A stretch of 58,919 bases of DNA. It comes from JAXLWB01 sp046328715 (GTDB lineage: Bacteria; Chloroflexota; Anaerolineae; Caldilineales; Caldilineaceae). Below are positions 7,844 through 16,297 of this stretch, piece by piece. The stretch is taken from NCBI GenBank assembly GCA_046328715.1, contig JAXLWB010000063.1, positions 1 to 58,919 of the forward strand, given 5' to 3'. The notes beneath the pieces are model-generated. The model saw nothing but the letters and a program-made list of their open reading frames with translations. It was not told the DNA's origin and did no database searches. The position numbers and the translations under genes were made by a program. Numbering within the stretch: the stretch's first letter is position 1; every line of letters starts with the position of its first letter.

Positions 7844-9289
7844 CTATTTTACTGGGAAAAGGATCGACTCTTTCAGACCAGGATGGAAGGCGAAGCTTTC
7901 TTGCGTTGGCTCGTAAACACGTACAGTCACCACCCAGGTTGACATATGATAGCGCACCTCTTCGCTGCAGACCACACGCGTATATTTGTGCAGCCACTCC
8001 TGAACATTTGCAGGTAGATATTCTTCCGTCCGGTCGAGGACAAACCAGGCTCTGCACGGAAGTTGTTCCAGGGATTGGTGTTGTGGTTCAAAGAGCCAGC
8101 GAGTGTAGCGTTTGAGGTAATATTGAACGATGTGCGGTGAGGTCGAGTAGATCTGATCGCTTGGAGTGATTTGGCTGCGGATGTTCTGTACCACTTCCTT
8201 CCACTTGGGGCGATTCCCATGTTGGATCAAGTAATAGAGGAATAGGTCATCTAAGGTTGTGCCCAGCAAGACGCCGACGAGTGCCAAACTTAGCCAGATC
8301 GATTCGTGAACGGTGCTATCGATCAAGCGACAAGCGGCCAACAAGAACCCAAAGAGCGCCAGCAGCATGTGGCGATTGGCCGCATAAGCAAAGAAGGAAC
8401 CGGCCAATACCACGAACAAGGGGACGATCATGATTGTCTGCGCCAACAAGCCAAGGGGGGCAGGATGCATAAAATTATAGCCAATGTCCACCAGCGCGAC
8501 AATCACGACCGGGACACCTACATAGCGTAGGGTTCCGCTCAAAATGCGTAGGGGACTCGCTTGGCGTTTGCCATAGTGGATGTGCCATTGCTGTTTGATC
8601 GTCTTTGTCCGTTTGTGCAATCCTCCTCCCACCCAAAGATAGACAACCCCAGTAAGCAAAGGCGGTGCAAAGAGGGCCGTAGCGATCTGGACAAGGGTCA
8701 GATGCGCAAGGGATTGTGGGATAAAAAGATACAACTCCACAAGGTAAACCGCAACCACGCAAACTGTTAACAAGCTCGTCTCATGGGCCAGGGTTGCAAT
8801 CGAGTAAAAGAGCAAATAAAAGAAAAGCGAGCTCCAGTGTCCAGTTTGGACTGCCTGGTAAAGGTTGAGCAGCGCCAATCCTTGAAACAAAAACGTCATC
8901 GTGTAAAAGCGGGCGTTTTGTGACCAGTAGATATGCCAGGGCGAAATTGCTAACAGCGCACCAAACAATAGCGATGCCACAAGCCCAAAAGAGGTTTGCA
9001 GTTGAAGCAACAAGATAAAAATCGGAATGCTCACACTGCCAATTACGGCGGAAACCGAACGAGCAGTCACTTCACTGACGCCATATTTCTGAAAAATAGG
9101 GGCAATACAGAGGTAATAGAGCGGGTGTGGCGAATCGATGGCTTTGATGCCTTCCTTATTGATAAGAAGTGCATGTTGAATCGAGAAAATCTCGTCTTCC
9201 CAGAAGCTCCATCGGCCCAATCGAATGATGCGTAAAAGCAAAGCAACCGCGGTGATCGTCAACAAAGAACTGACAAAATATAAATTCAT
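7844..9289 (-). CDS. GT-C type membrane glycosyltransferase (PMT/ArnT-like, GT39/GT83)
   Basis: A 481-residue polytopic protein with about 9-10 hydrophobic helices. After the first helix comes RLGRWSFWEDEIFSIQHA; the acidic pair in WEDE is the catalytic first-loop motif of polyprenyl-phosphate-sugar dependent GT-C transferases. SPHPLYY and SPWHIYWSQNARFYTM are further family-typical loop sequences. The last 120 residues form a soluble extracytoplasmic part (IYSTSPHIVQYYLKRY). The donor is expected to be a polyprenyl-phosphate sugar and the acceptor a lipid, protein or glycan; neither can be specified. A weak GGAAAG precedes the ATG. It is 127 bases upstream of the O-antigen-ligase-like gene, probably co-transcribed. 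Confidence 0.82.
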   Translation of the reverse strand: MNLYFVSSLLTITAVALLLRIIRLGRWSFWEDEIFSIQHALLINKEGIKAIDSPHPLYYLCIAPIFQKYGVSEVTARSVSAVIGSVSIPIFILLLQLQTSFGLVASLLFGALLAISPWHIYWSQNARFYTMTFLFQGLALLNLYQAVQTGHWSSLFFYLLFYSIATLAHETSLLTVCVVAVYLVELYLFIPQSLAHLTLVQIATALFAPPLLTGVVYLWVGGGLHKRTKTIKQQWHIHYGKRQASPLRILSGTLRYVGVPVVIVALVDIGYNFMHPAPLGLLAQTIMIVPLFVVLAGSFFAYAANRHMLLALFGFLLAACRLIDSTVHESIWLSLALVGVLLGTTLDDLFLYYLIQHGNRPKWKEVVQNIRSQITPSDQIYSTSPHIVQYYLKRYTRWLFEPQHQSLEQLPCRAWFVLDRTEEYLPANVQEWLHKYTRVVCSEEVRYHMSTWVVTVRVYEPTQESFAFHPGLKESILFPVK

Positions 9290-9777
9290 AAATTACTTTC
9301 CGCAATACTTATACTTCCTTGCTTTTAACATAAATAAGGAGAGTGCCGTTCCGCACCCTGAAAATATAAAATATCTAAATTGTTTGGCTGCAACTGCTTC
9401 TGGTAGGTTTGGAACTGCTACTTTACTACATCGTATATCGAAATAACAAAATAAATGGTACATTTTAGCGAGCGCTAATAGGCTGACCGTTTAATTTTGT
9501 ACACAGATCGAAGAGAGTAGCATGAAACTTTTCGTAAATGAGAAGTGCATAGCCCATTGCGACTGTGTCAGTAATATAAATTTGATCCGTGGAATGTTCT
9601 ACCCAATGAGGTTCAAACGCGCTGAATCATCCTGTACGGCGGAGTAACATCAATTACGTTCGTAATGCCAATGGGTATTCTGTGGTCGGGCGCCTTTGGT
9701 AAGACCACCGATAGCGTGCAGGAAAGGTTACATCGATTGCTAGCACAGATCGTTACTCTATAAAATTTATAGAATTC
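9290..9777. other. Gene-poor spacer of about 490 bases with possible gene remnants
   Basis: No intact gene was found. Two adjacent minus-strand stretches read like protein but are interrupted by stops and a frame change; they are listed as a separate pseudogene entry. The remainder is AT-rich. It separates the glycan pair from the MoxR operon end. Confidence 0.5.
9465..9710 (-). pseudogene. Possible degraded coding remnant, family unknown
   Basis: From about 9626 to the TAA at 9465-9467 the minus strand reads 53 codons including EPHWVEHSTDQIYITDT and ending KLNGQPISAR. Just upstream, in another frame, LHAIGGLTKGARP continues to QNTHWHYERN before a stop. The composition is protein-like, but there is no start codon, no ribosome site, and the frames are broken, which suggests the decayed 3' end of a gene. 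I do not recognise the family. Chance open frames of this size are common, so confidence is low. Confidence 0.25.
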
Positions 9778-9896
9778 CTACATCTTATTATAGAGAGGAT
9801 CGATCTGCGTTTTGTCAAACAAATAGCCGAAACTTCCTACTACTTTCAACTGAGGAGGAAGAAGAAGGGAAATTAAGGGAGTCCAAAAAGATGGGA

Positions 9897-9930
9897 AATG
9901 CAGATGCGTAAGCGCTTGCGCATCTGCATT
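9897..9930 (-). terminator. Strong hairpin ending the MoxR-VWA operon
   Basis: A 17-base inverted repeat with one mismatch and no loop (arms 9897-9913 and 9914-9930) lies about 40 bases past the stop of the last VWA gene. On the minus strand it is followed by a T-rich stretch ending CATCTTTTT, consistent with intrinsic termination. Confidence 0.6.
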
Positions 9931-9971
9931 GTTGAGTACAACGAGACTGGCCAAGCTTTTAATGGCATTTC

Positions 9972-11042
9972 TCAACTGATTGGATTCCAGTACATCGCTA
10001 GCGCAAGCGCTAGGGCGGCAAGTAAGGCGCTTGCTGCTGCAAAGAAAGCACCCACCTCGGCTGTCTCATGGCGAGTGATTAAATACGTGGGTAGATTCTT
10101 AAATACCTTCTGTAACTCATCCGCACTTTCTGCCGAATAGTATGTGCCGCCTGTCATGTCCGAAACTTGCTTCAGTGTCTCTTCATCGATCCCGCGCCGG
10201 AATTGACCGCCACCAAAGCCACCGCCGAACCCTTGCCCACCGAATCCCTGTCCACCACCGAAAGGCTCACTGCCAAAGCGTCCGCCACAGTTCATCATGC
10301 CGCCGCTGGCAGTGCCAAACCCAATCGTGTAAACGCGGATTCCTCGATCCGCCGCCTGTTGAGCCGCATCAATTGGCAGTGGACCAGCATTGCTGGCACC
10401 GTCAGTCAACAATACAATGATACTTGGCGCATACGCCCCCTTGGGAACGGGTGTCGGTTTCTCCGCTGAAGAGTTGCCGAGATCACTGGGTGCAATACTC
10501 TGATCAAGCTCGGCAATCGCATCGATCGACTTCAAAATGCCACTGCCGATTGCGGTTCTGCGTCCGGTGATCAAGCTTTTTACAACATTTTCAAGTGCGC
10601 TTTGATCCGAGGTGGGCGGCTGGATCAGTTCGGCAAAGCCAGCAAAGGCGACAATGCCAATTTGGGTGCTAGCTGGTTGGCTACGAATAAAGGAGAGTGC
10701 CGCTTCACCCGCCGCTTCCAGGCGGTTGGGCGCAATGTCGGTCGAGCACATACTACGCGAGACATCGATGGACAGAATGATTGTGGCTCGCCCATCGGGA
10801 ACGCTGATAATCGTTACAGGCCGAGTGACAGCCATCATCAAGCTGGAAAGTGCCAACATCAAAAGGGCAAAGGGCAGATGGCGTCGCCAGTGCGATTGGC
10901 GGCCTACGGCTTGGCGAACCAAGGAAAGGCTTGAGTAGCGCACCGAAAAGCGCCGGCGACGTCGCAACATCCAGACATAACCAGCAATGAATAGCGGGAT
11001 GAGAACAAGCAGTGATAAAAATCCAGGCCAAAGTAGCGCCAT
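9972..11042 (-). CDS. VWA-domain membrane protein (BatB-like), second copy
   Basis: A 356-residue protein: N-terminal helix (about 5-25), Arg-rich RRRRR turn, second helix (about 57-72), then a von Willebrand A domain with an intact MIDAS DVSRS (93-97), a later Thr/Asp (LLTDGAS) and a C-terminal helix. Between the last strands sits a Gly-rich insert, FGGGQGFGGQGFGGGFGGG, not seen in the sister protein. In the Bat/aerotolerance and MoxR systems such proteins are membrane scaffolds acting with MoxR ATPases. The ATG at 11042 is preceded by GGAGGAAGG; a longer frame to 11099 would translate the palindrome. Last gene of the operon. Confidence 0.88.
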   Translation of the reverse strand: MALLWPGFLSLLVLIPLFIAGYVWMLRRRRRFSVRYSSLSLVRQAVGRQSHWRRHLPFALLMLALSSLMMAVTRPVTIISVPDGRATIILSIDVSRSMCSTDIAPNRLEAAGEAALSFIRSQPASTQIGIVAFAGFAELIQPPTSDQSALENVVKSLITGRRTAIGSGILKSIDAIAELDQSIAPSDLGNSSAEKPTPVPKGAYAPSIIVLLTDGASNAGPLPIDAAQQAADRGIRVYTIGFGTASGGMMNCGGRFGSEPFGGGQGFGGQGFGGGFGGGQFRRGIDEETLKQVSDMTGGTYYSAESADELQKVFKNLPTYLITRHETAEVGAFFAAASALLAALALALAMYWNPIS

Positions 11043-11063
11043 AGTTACCTTCCTCCGCTGTGA

Positions 11064-11124
11064 GGATGACAAGATGACAGGATAAAAAGATGAGGTCACG
11101 TTTCATCCTGTCATCTTGTCATCC
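11064..11124. repeat. Palindrome with perfect 20-base arms, GACAAGAT octamer type
   Basis: Arms 11064-11083 and 11105-11124 are perfect inverted copies, built of GACAAGAT and GACAGGAT units; the array continues to about 11138. It lies between the two VWA genes inside the operon, ending just before the ribosome site of the downstream gene. Confidence 0.85.
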
Positions 11125-11165
11125 CTTCATCTTGTCACTCTTCTCTCACGCACTGTCTAACCTGT

Positions 11166-12173
11166 TCACGGGATGCGCCCAAACCAAAGCATCGACATCG
11201 TTCCTGCAATGAGCAGAATCAGGATGCTCGCGCCTGCAAAAAGTGCGGTCACTTCCATCTTTTCTGACTTCATCACCAGTTCCGGGGTGAGCGTATCATA
11301 GATGGCACGTAAATCTTCTTCATTCTCGGCGTTGTAATATTCACCTTCGGTCATCTGGGCCATCTGCTTCAATGTCGCTTCATCCAAGCGGGTAACCACG
11401 TTGATGCCGTTAATTTCCAACGGCGTACCCTTTGCACTGCCAACTCCAATCGTGTAGATTCGCACCCCACGATCTGCTGCTGCCTGTACCGCCTCAAACG
11501 GGTCGGGCGGTGCCGTATTTTCGCCGTCACTCAAAAGGACAATCGCAGCCGACCGATTGCTGCCAGGTGGTACAGGCGAAGGCTCCACCGTTGGCGTAGG
11601 AGTCAGATCGCTGTAGACGACGCCTGGCTCTTTAGGCCTTTCAAAAATGGCTGTCAATGAGGCGTAGATGCCCTGTGACAGCGATGTGCCCAAAGCCGGC
11701 CCAAGGCGATTGATCGTCGAGAAAATCAGTTCACGGTCATTGGTGGGCGGCTGTACCATCAAGCCACTGTCGCTAAAGGCAACCACACCAATCTGGACGC
11801 TGGTCGGTTGGCGCTCGACAAAGTTACGCGCGGCGGCCTTGGATGCTTCCATGCGATTGGGTTTAAGATCCTCGGCGGCCATGCTGCCAGAGACATCAAA
11901 GGTGAGAATCACTGTACCCGTTAAGCGGGGCAGGCGAACGGTAGCCTCGGGTCGTGCCATCGCCAAGAGCATCACGGTCAGCCCCACAAGAAAGAGGATC
12001 GGCGGAAGATGACGGCGCCAACCCAAGACGCGTCTGCCTGTCTGCTGGACAAATCCCATCGAACCGTAACGCGCGGCGATCTCCCTTCGTCGCCGCTGCA
12101 TCCGCAGATACAATACGACAAAGATTGGGACGAGTATGAGAAAAACCAGCATGACAGGCCAGATGAAGCTCAT
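11166..12173 (-). CDS. VWA-domain membrane protein (BatA-like)
   Basis: A 335-residue protein with N-terminal helix (about 5-24), RRRR turn, second helix (about 55-72), VWA domain with the complete MIDAS DVSGS (93-97) and LLSDGENT, and a C-terminal transmembrane helix. A Pro/Thr-rich loop (about 192-206, TPTPTVEPSPVPP) is inserted in the domain. Architecture and MIDAS position match the downstream VWA protein exactly, pointing to tandem duplication. These proteins usually work with a MoxR ATPase and a DUF58 protein at the membrane, in metal insertion, chaperoning or envelope stress; the precise client here is unknown. No clear ribosome site before the ATG. Confidence 0.9.
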   Translation of the reverse strand: MSFIWPVMLVFLILVPIFVVLYLRMQRRRREIAARYGSMGFVQQTGRRVLGWRRHLPPILFLVGLTVMLLAMARPEATVRLPRLTGTVILTFDVSGSMAAEDLKPNRMEASKAAARNFVERQPTSVQIGVVAFSDSGLMVQPPTNDRELIFSTINRLGPALGTSLSQGIYASLTAIFERPKEPGVVYSDLTPTPTVEPSPVPPGSNRSAAIVLLSDGENTAPPDPFEAVQAAADRGVRIYTIGVGSAKGTPLEINGINVVTRLDEATLKQMAQMTEGEYYNAENEEDLRAIYDTLTPELVMKSEKMEVTALFAGASILILLIAGTMSMLWFGRIP

Positions 12174-12181
12174 AAGTTTTT

Positions 12182-12255
12182 AGTCGGACAGTAGGACAGT
12201 GAGACAGTGAGACAATGTAAGATTACTCACTGTCCTACTGTCTTACTGTCCCACT
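12182..12255. repeat. Palindrome of GACAGTGA octamer type
   Basis: The left arm (about 12182-12211) and right arm (about 12226-12255) consist of GACAGTGA, GACAGTAG and their complements, and pair over nearly 29 bases. It occupies the whole DUF58-VWA gap inside an operon. Confidence 0.82.
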
Positions 12256-13158
12256 CTATCTCTTTCGTCTCTGTTTACGCAATGTAGCAAAGCGCACCAC
12301 AGCGCGTGCCAAATCCTCTTCTGTCGAAAGTGACATCTCGTCCACACCAGCCCGTTTGAAGGTGGCGCTTAGCTCTTCCTCGCGGCGTTTGGCTGCCTCA
12401 AAGAAGCGCTGACGAAAGCCGCTATCACTCGTATCGACATAAAGCTGCTCACCCGTTTCGGCATCTTCCATCCAGATCGGGCCAATATCAGGTAGTTCGA
12501 CTTCGCGTGGATCCCACATGCGTACAGCCAGAACCTCATGCCGTTGACTGAGCAGTGTGAGTGCCCGTTCCCAGCCCGGCTCACAGATAAAATCGGAAAC
12601 AACGAAGAGCAGCGAACGTCGCTTGATGGAATTTACGCCCGCTTCAAGCAATGGGGCCAGATTAGTAAAAGGAGCCTTCTCCAGGCGTGGTTGTTTGAGC
12701 AGATCATTGATGATGCGCAGCACCTGAACTCGCCCACCACGGGCCGGAATGGTCTGCGCCACTTGGCTACCGTAGAGAATGGCACCGACACGGTTGCCAT
12801 GCCGGGTGAGTAGGCGAGAAATCGTAGTGACAAACTCGATCAACAGTGAACGTTTGTGTGTCTCAACTGTGCCAAAGTCCATCGATGGACTGAGATCGAG
12901 CAAGAACCAGGCGGTAACCTCGCGGTCCTCCATATATTGGCGGACATACGGAGTGTCCATACGCGCACTAACGTTCCAATCGATATAACGTACGTCATCT
13001 TCCGGCTGATATTCACGCAGGTCAGCCAGGTCGACCCCGTAGCCGTAGAAGAGGCTGCGATAGTCCCCTTGAAGCATGCCATCCAACTTGCGAATGACAT
13101 GCCAATCGAGCCGGAGGAGGATCCGTTCGGGCGTGCTAGCGAGAGTTGGAACGCTCAT
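12256..13158 (-). CDS. DUF58 domain-containing protein
   Basis: A 300-residue soluble protein. The DUF58 core is visible as YRSLFYGYGVDLADLREYQP followed by DDVRYIDWNVSARMDTPYVR (about 33-72), then LLDLSPSMDFG, a VWA-like strand with a degenerate MIDAS (DLSPSMD), and LFVVSDF. DUF58 proteins are coded next to MoxR ATPases and VWA membrane proteins and are thought to be adaptors in that system; the biochemical role is not established. The start overlaps the end of the MoxR gene by 23 bases, so translation is probably coupled. This short form lacks the N-terminal membrane helices of longer DUF58 proteins. Confidence 0.9.
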   Translation of the reverse strand: MSVPTLASTPERILLRLDWHVIRKLDGMLQGDYRSLFYGYGVDLADLREYQPEDDVRYIDWNVSARMDTPYVRQYMEDREVTAWFLLDLSPSMDFGTVETHKRSLLIEFVTTISRLLTRHGNRVGAILYGSQVAQTIPARGGRVQVLRIINDLLKQPRLEKAPFTNLAPLLEAGVNSIKRRSLLFVVSDFICEPGWERALTLLSQRHEVLAVRMWDPREVELPDIGPIWMEDAETGEQLYVDTSDSGFRQRFFEAAKRREEELSATFKRAGVDEMSLSTEEDLARAVVRFATLRKQRRKR

Positions 13159-14137
13159 GCAGTGGCACCTCGGGCAGGGCGATACGGTTGAGAATCTTCT
13201 TCACCAGATCATCACTGGTCACATTGTCGGAAAGCGCCTCGTAGGAGAGCACCAAACGATGACGAATCACATCCAACACCATGTCGAATACATCCTGCGG
13301 CAGCACATATTCCCGACCTCGAACATAGGCCAGGGCTCGCGCTGTGAGAATCAAATTGATCGACGCACGTGGGCTGGCACCAAAGGTGATGTAGCGGTCG
13401 AGTTCCTTGAGACCAACCATTGAAGGCGTCCGTGTCGCATTGACCACCTTGACCGAGTACTCAATCAAGGCAGGATCCACATAGACCCGATCCACCTCTT
13501 GTTGTAATCCGAGCAGTTGATGGGTGGTCAACACCTTTTGCACCGCTTGAAGCGCACTGGTCATGCGTTCCACGATGACAAATTCCTCGGTTGTGGTGGG
13601 ATAGCCAACCAGCACCTTGAGCATAAAACGGTCGACCTGCGCTTCGGGCAGCGGGTAGGTTCCTTCGGTTTCGATGGGATTCTGTGTCGCCAATACTAGG
13701 AAAGGTTTAGGAACCGGGAAACTCTCGCGGCCAATCGTCACCTGCCGTTCTTGCATCACTTCGAGCAAGGCGCTTTGCACCTTGGCAGGGGCACGGTTAA
13801 TCTCGTCCGCCAACAGCAAGTTGGTGAAAACTGGACCAAAGGAGGTGTTAAATTCGCCAGACTTTTGGTTATAAATGCGTGTACCGACCAGATCGGCTGG
13901 TACTAAGTCGGGGGTAAACTGGATGCGCTTGAACTCGCCGCCGATTGCCTCCGCCAAGGTCTTGATGGCCATGGTTTTGGCTAGCCCAGGCACGCCTTCG
14001 ACCAAAATATGCCCACGGGCCAACAAGGCAACCACCAGCCGCTCCAATAAATGGTCTTGTCCTACGATGATCTTTTTGACCTCGTAGAGTAGGCGTTCCA
14101 TCGGCAAACTACTATCGGCATACGTATGTTGATCCAT
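13136..14137 (-). CDS. MoxR-family AAA+ ATPase
   Basis: A 333-residue AAA+ ATPase with Walker A GVPGLAKT (48-55), Walker B LLADEINRAPAK (about 107-118), sensor 1 in LATQNPIETEGTYPLPEAQ, the arginine region QVDRFML, and the C-terminal AAA lid ending in DLVKKILNRI. MoxR ATPases act as chaperones that remodel or activate partner proteins, generally those coded by linked DUF58 and VWA genes, as here. The second ATG (14137) is preferred over that at 14155 because AAGGAA lies between the two. First gene of a four-gene operon (MoxR, DUF58, two VWA). Confidence 0.94.
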   Translation of the reverse strand: MDQHTYADSSLPMERLLYEVKKIIVGQDHLLERLVVALLARGHILVEGVPGLAKTMAIKTLAEAIGGEFKRIQFTPDLVPADLVGTRIYNQKSGEFNTSFGPVFTNLLLADEINRAPAKVQSALLEVMQERQVTIGRESFPVPKPFLVLATQNPIETEGTYPLPEAQVDRFMLKVLVGYPTTTEEFVIVERMTSALQAVQKVLTTHQLLGLQQEVDRVYVDPALIEYSVKVVNATRTPSMVGLKELDRYITFGASPRASINLILTARALAYVRGREYVLPQDVFDMVLDVIRHRLVLSYEALSDNVTSDDLVKKILNRIALPEVPLHERSNSR

Positions 14138-14167
14138 GAGTCGATTTCCTTCCATGAGTTAGGCGTA

Positions 14168-14295
14168 CCCACCCTAGCTCTCCCCTGCTAAGGGAAGGAA
14201 CAGTGGAGGGACAGATTACGAATTATCTTCTGTCCGTAACACTGAATACTTCCCATGACAGTTCCCTCACTTATCAGGGGAGGGCTAGGGTGGGG
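14168..14295. repeat. About 130-base terminal-inverted repeat, CCACCCTAG type (copy 1)
   Basis: Begins CCCACCCTAGCTCTCCCCTG and ends with the inverse, CAGGGGAGGGCTAGGGTGGG, with an internal region containing GACAGTTCCCTCAC. A second copy lies at 27264-27395. Its inner edge abuts the protease stop codon. No coding capacity; resembles a miniature inverted-repeat element. Confidence 0.8.
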
Positions 14296-14298
14296 TTC

Positions 14299-15138
14299 TC
14301 AATAGGGCAGCAAACCTGCGGCACCCCCGGCAACGTTGATTGGCACGGCAAAACCGATGCCAATAAAGAAGCTCTCTTCAGTCGGGTTGACGAGCCCGGC
14401 GACAATGCCGACGACCTCGCCATAACGGTTGAGCAAGGGGCCGCCAGAGTTGCCAGGGTTGACAGCCGCATCAATCTGAATCAGCCCTTCCAATTTCTGT
14501 GCACTGTTTTGAGGGGTAAAGCTACGATCAAAGCCGGAGATGATACCCGCACTCATCGAGTCATACAATCCCAAAGGGTGACCAACGACATAGGCTTCAT
14601 CACCGACGCGTAGCGCGTTCGGGTTGCCCAACGTGGCCGGCACAACGACCGAGGGCAACTTGCTGGCGGCTAACACGGCGATATCATGTTCGGGCTGGGC
14701 GACAATCACTTGGGCGTTCGATTTTGTCCCATCGGCAAAGATGACCTGAATGGTGTCTGTATTGGTCACAACATGCAAGCTGGTAAGAATGTTGCCATCC
14801 TGATTTACAACTACTCCCGTCCCCAGTCCGTTTGATTCACGTCCGCGCTCATCTTCATTGTTCACCTGGATCAGCACAATCGAGGGGTGAATGATTTGGA
14901 ACACGCTGGCCGAGAAGGCAGGGGCCGGGGTTGCTTCCGCCATTGCCTGCTCAATCGTGTCATTGACATCTTTTACTGTAATTGGGGTAGGTTTGGGTAC
15001 AAAGGCATTATAGAGCAGCAGTGCTACAAAGGTTGCCAGTACGCCCGAGACAAATGGAAGGGTCCTTCGCCCAAAGGAGCGCAGTGAGAGGAACCGTTGT
15101 CGCCATTTTTCATTGGGTAAGGTTGGTTGTTCGCTCAT
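14299..15138 (-). CDS. Membrane-anchored trypsin-like serine protease (HtrA/DegS-like, no PDZ)
   Basis: A 279-residue S1C-type protease. Residues 28-46 form a signal anchor, followed by a linker and the chymotrypsin fold. The triad is complete: His122 in TSLHVV, Asp152 in EHDIAVL, Ser231 in NPGNSGGPL. The protein stops directly after the second barrel (GGAAGLLPY), so the PDZ domain normal in HtrA/DegS is missing. The family degrades or processes misfolded envelope proteins. The repeat element starts three bases after the stop, so the lost C-terminus might reflect insertion of that element, though PDZ-less forms also occur naturally. It is upstream of, and parallel to, the MoxR operon. Confidence 0.9.
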   Translation of the reverse strand: MSEQPTLPNEKWRQRFLSLRSFGRRTLPFVSGVLATFVALLLYNAFVPKPTPITVKDVNDTIEQAMAEATPAPAFSASVFQIIHPSIVLIQVNNEDERGRESNGLGTGVVVNQDGNILTSLHVVTNTDTIQVIFADGTKSNAQVIVAQPEHDIAVLAASKLPSVVVPATLGNPNALRVGDEAYVVGHPLGLYDSMSAGIISGFDRSFTPQNSAQKLEGLIQIDAAVNPGNSGGPLLNRYGEVVGIVAGLVNPTEESFFIGIGFAVPINVAGGAAGLLPY

Positions 15139-15438
15139 GCTATACTCTGCATGGTCACAAGTCGGCTTTTTGAAGGGTGTGAAAACTCAACTTATACCAA
15201 TGCGTAGATTTCAACGTTGCAGAAGACAATACATCGATTCTACCACCTCTTTGTTGAGAAGTTATGAAAAAATGGTTAATATGGTATACAAGTTATTCAT
15301 TTGATCGAAAGGATTGTGTTGGTATCAATCCCTTTATCAAGGATATTGAGCAGTTGCCTCGCAGCCGCATGTATTATTATCGATGTGTTACTGTTTACCG
15401 CATTTCTGGTTGATTCACAGTACGCTCTCATACCTATC

Positions 15439-16203
15439 ATGAGCTTATCTTCGATTTTGCTTGAAACCTCACATCGCCCTTGGCCCAAGCCAACCTCGCC
15501 CTGGATCATGGCGCAATCCTGGCTGGATCTGCTCTTTGCGCACTGGCCGATTCCGGTCCAAACGATGCGGGCGCTAGTCCCGGAGCCATTGGAACTTGAT
15601 CTTTTCGATGGGAAGGCTTGGGTGGGAGTCGTCCCATTTCGTATGGCAGGCGTACGGCCGCGAGCGGTCATGCCGGTGCCCTGGCTGTCGGCCTTTCCCG
15701 AACTCAATGTGCGCACCTACGTTCGTTCGCGTGACCCAAAGAACCCGAAGCCTGGCGTCTACTTTTTTAGCTTGGAGGCGGCCAACCCGGTTGCAGTCTG
15801 GATTGCGCGTACTACTTTCAAATTGCCTTATTTCAATGCAGTTATGTCTTGCCAGGACGATGGAAAACAGATTTGCTATCGTTCGCAACGCACACACCGC
15901 AATGCCCCTAAAGCGAACTTTGCGGCTCGCTATTGGCCGACTGGCGCGCCCTATGTAGCCCAAGCGGGTACACTTGAGCGCTGGCTAACTGAACGTTATA
16001 GTTTGTATACAGTACATCAGGGAAGGGTCTACATCGGGGAAATTCATCACATCCCCTGGCCTTTGCAACCGGCTGAAGCAGAGTTTGAGGTAAATGAAAT
16101 GGCAGCAGCGAGTGGCATTGAGCTACCCGCCACCAAACCACTGCTGCACTTTGCACGCAGAATTGATGTTGCCGTCTGGCAGTTGCGGCGCCTACGTGAG
16201 TGA
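15439..16203 (+). CDS. DUF2071 (YqjF-like) family protein
   Basis: A 254-residue protein. The hallmark is the N-terminal HRPWPKPTSPWIMAQSW followed by DLLFAHWPIPVQTMRALVP, then FDGKAWVGVVPFRM and PWLSAFPELNVRTYV, typical of DUF2071/YqjF. The fold resembles acetoacetate decarboxylase, but the catalytic activity of the family is unproven. The start at 15439 fits the usual family N-terminus, although no ribosome site precedes it; a longer TTG frame from 15301 encodes a hydrophobic stretch that may be spurious. Its stop codon lies at the edge of a palindrome shared with the convergent malQ gene. Confidence 0.85.
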   Translation: MSLSSILLETSHRPWPKPTSPWIMAQSWLDLLFAHWPIPVQTMRALVPEPLELDLFDGKAWVGVVPFRMAGVRPRAVMPVPWLSAFPELNVRTYVRSRDPKNPKPGVYFFSLEAANPVAVWIARTTFKLPYFNAVMSCQDDGKQICYRSQRTHRNAPKANFAARYWPTGAPYVAQAGTLERWLTERYSLYTVHQGRVYIGEIHHIPWPLQPAEAEFEVNEMAAASGIELPATKPLLHFARRIDVAVWQLRRLRE

Positions 16204-16297
16204 AGAAGACAAGAGGACAGGAGGACAAGAAGTGGTAGTCTATCCCTTTTTCTGTCTTTCTGTCTTCTTGTCTTTCTGTCATCCTTTCTCCTTCTTC
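16202..16297. repeat. Palindrome of GACAAGAG/GACAGGAG octamers at a convergent junction
   Basis: Purine-rich left arm (16202-16232) and pyrimidine-rich right arm (about 16251-16297) are imperfect inverted copies built of 8-base units. The left edge contains the stop of the DUF2071 gene, and the right arm encodes the last residues (RKKEKG) and stop of MalQ. Confidence 0.78.

Noticed and set aside
9778..9975. 65-codon minus-strand frame overlapping the end of the VWA gene
   Set aside because: It runs through the strong terminator hairpin and has no family features or ribosome site.
15301..15438. 46-residue hydrophobic extension of the DUF2071 protein
   Set aside because: Starts at TTG without a ribosome site and does not match the usual family N-terminus.
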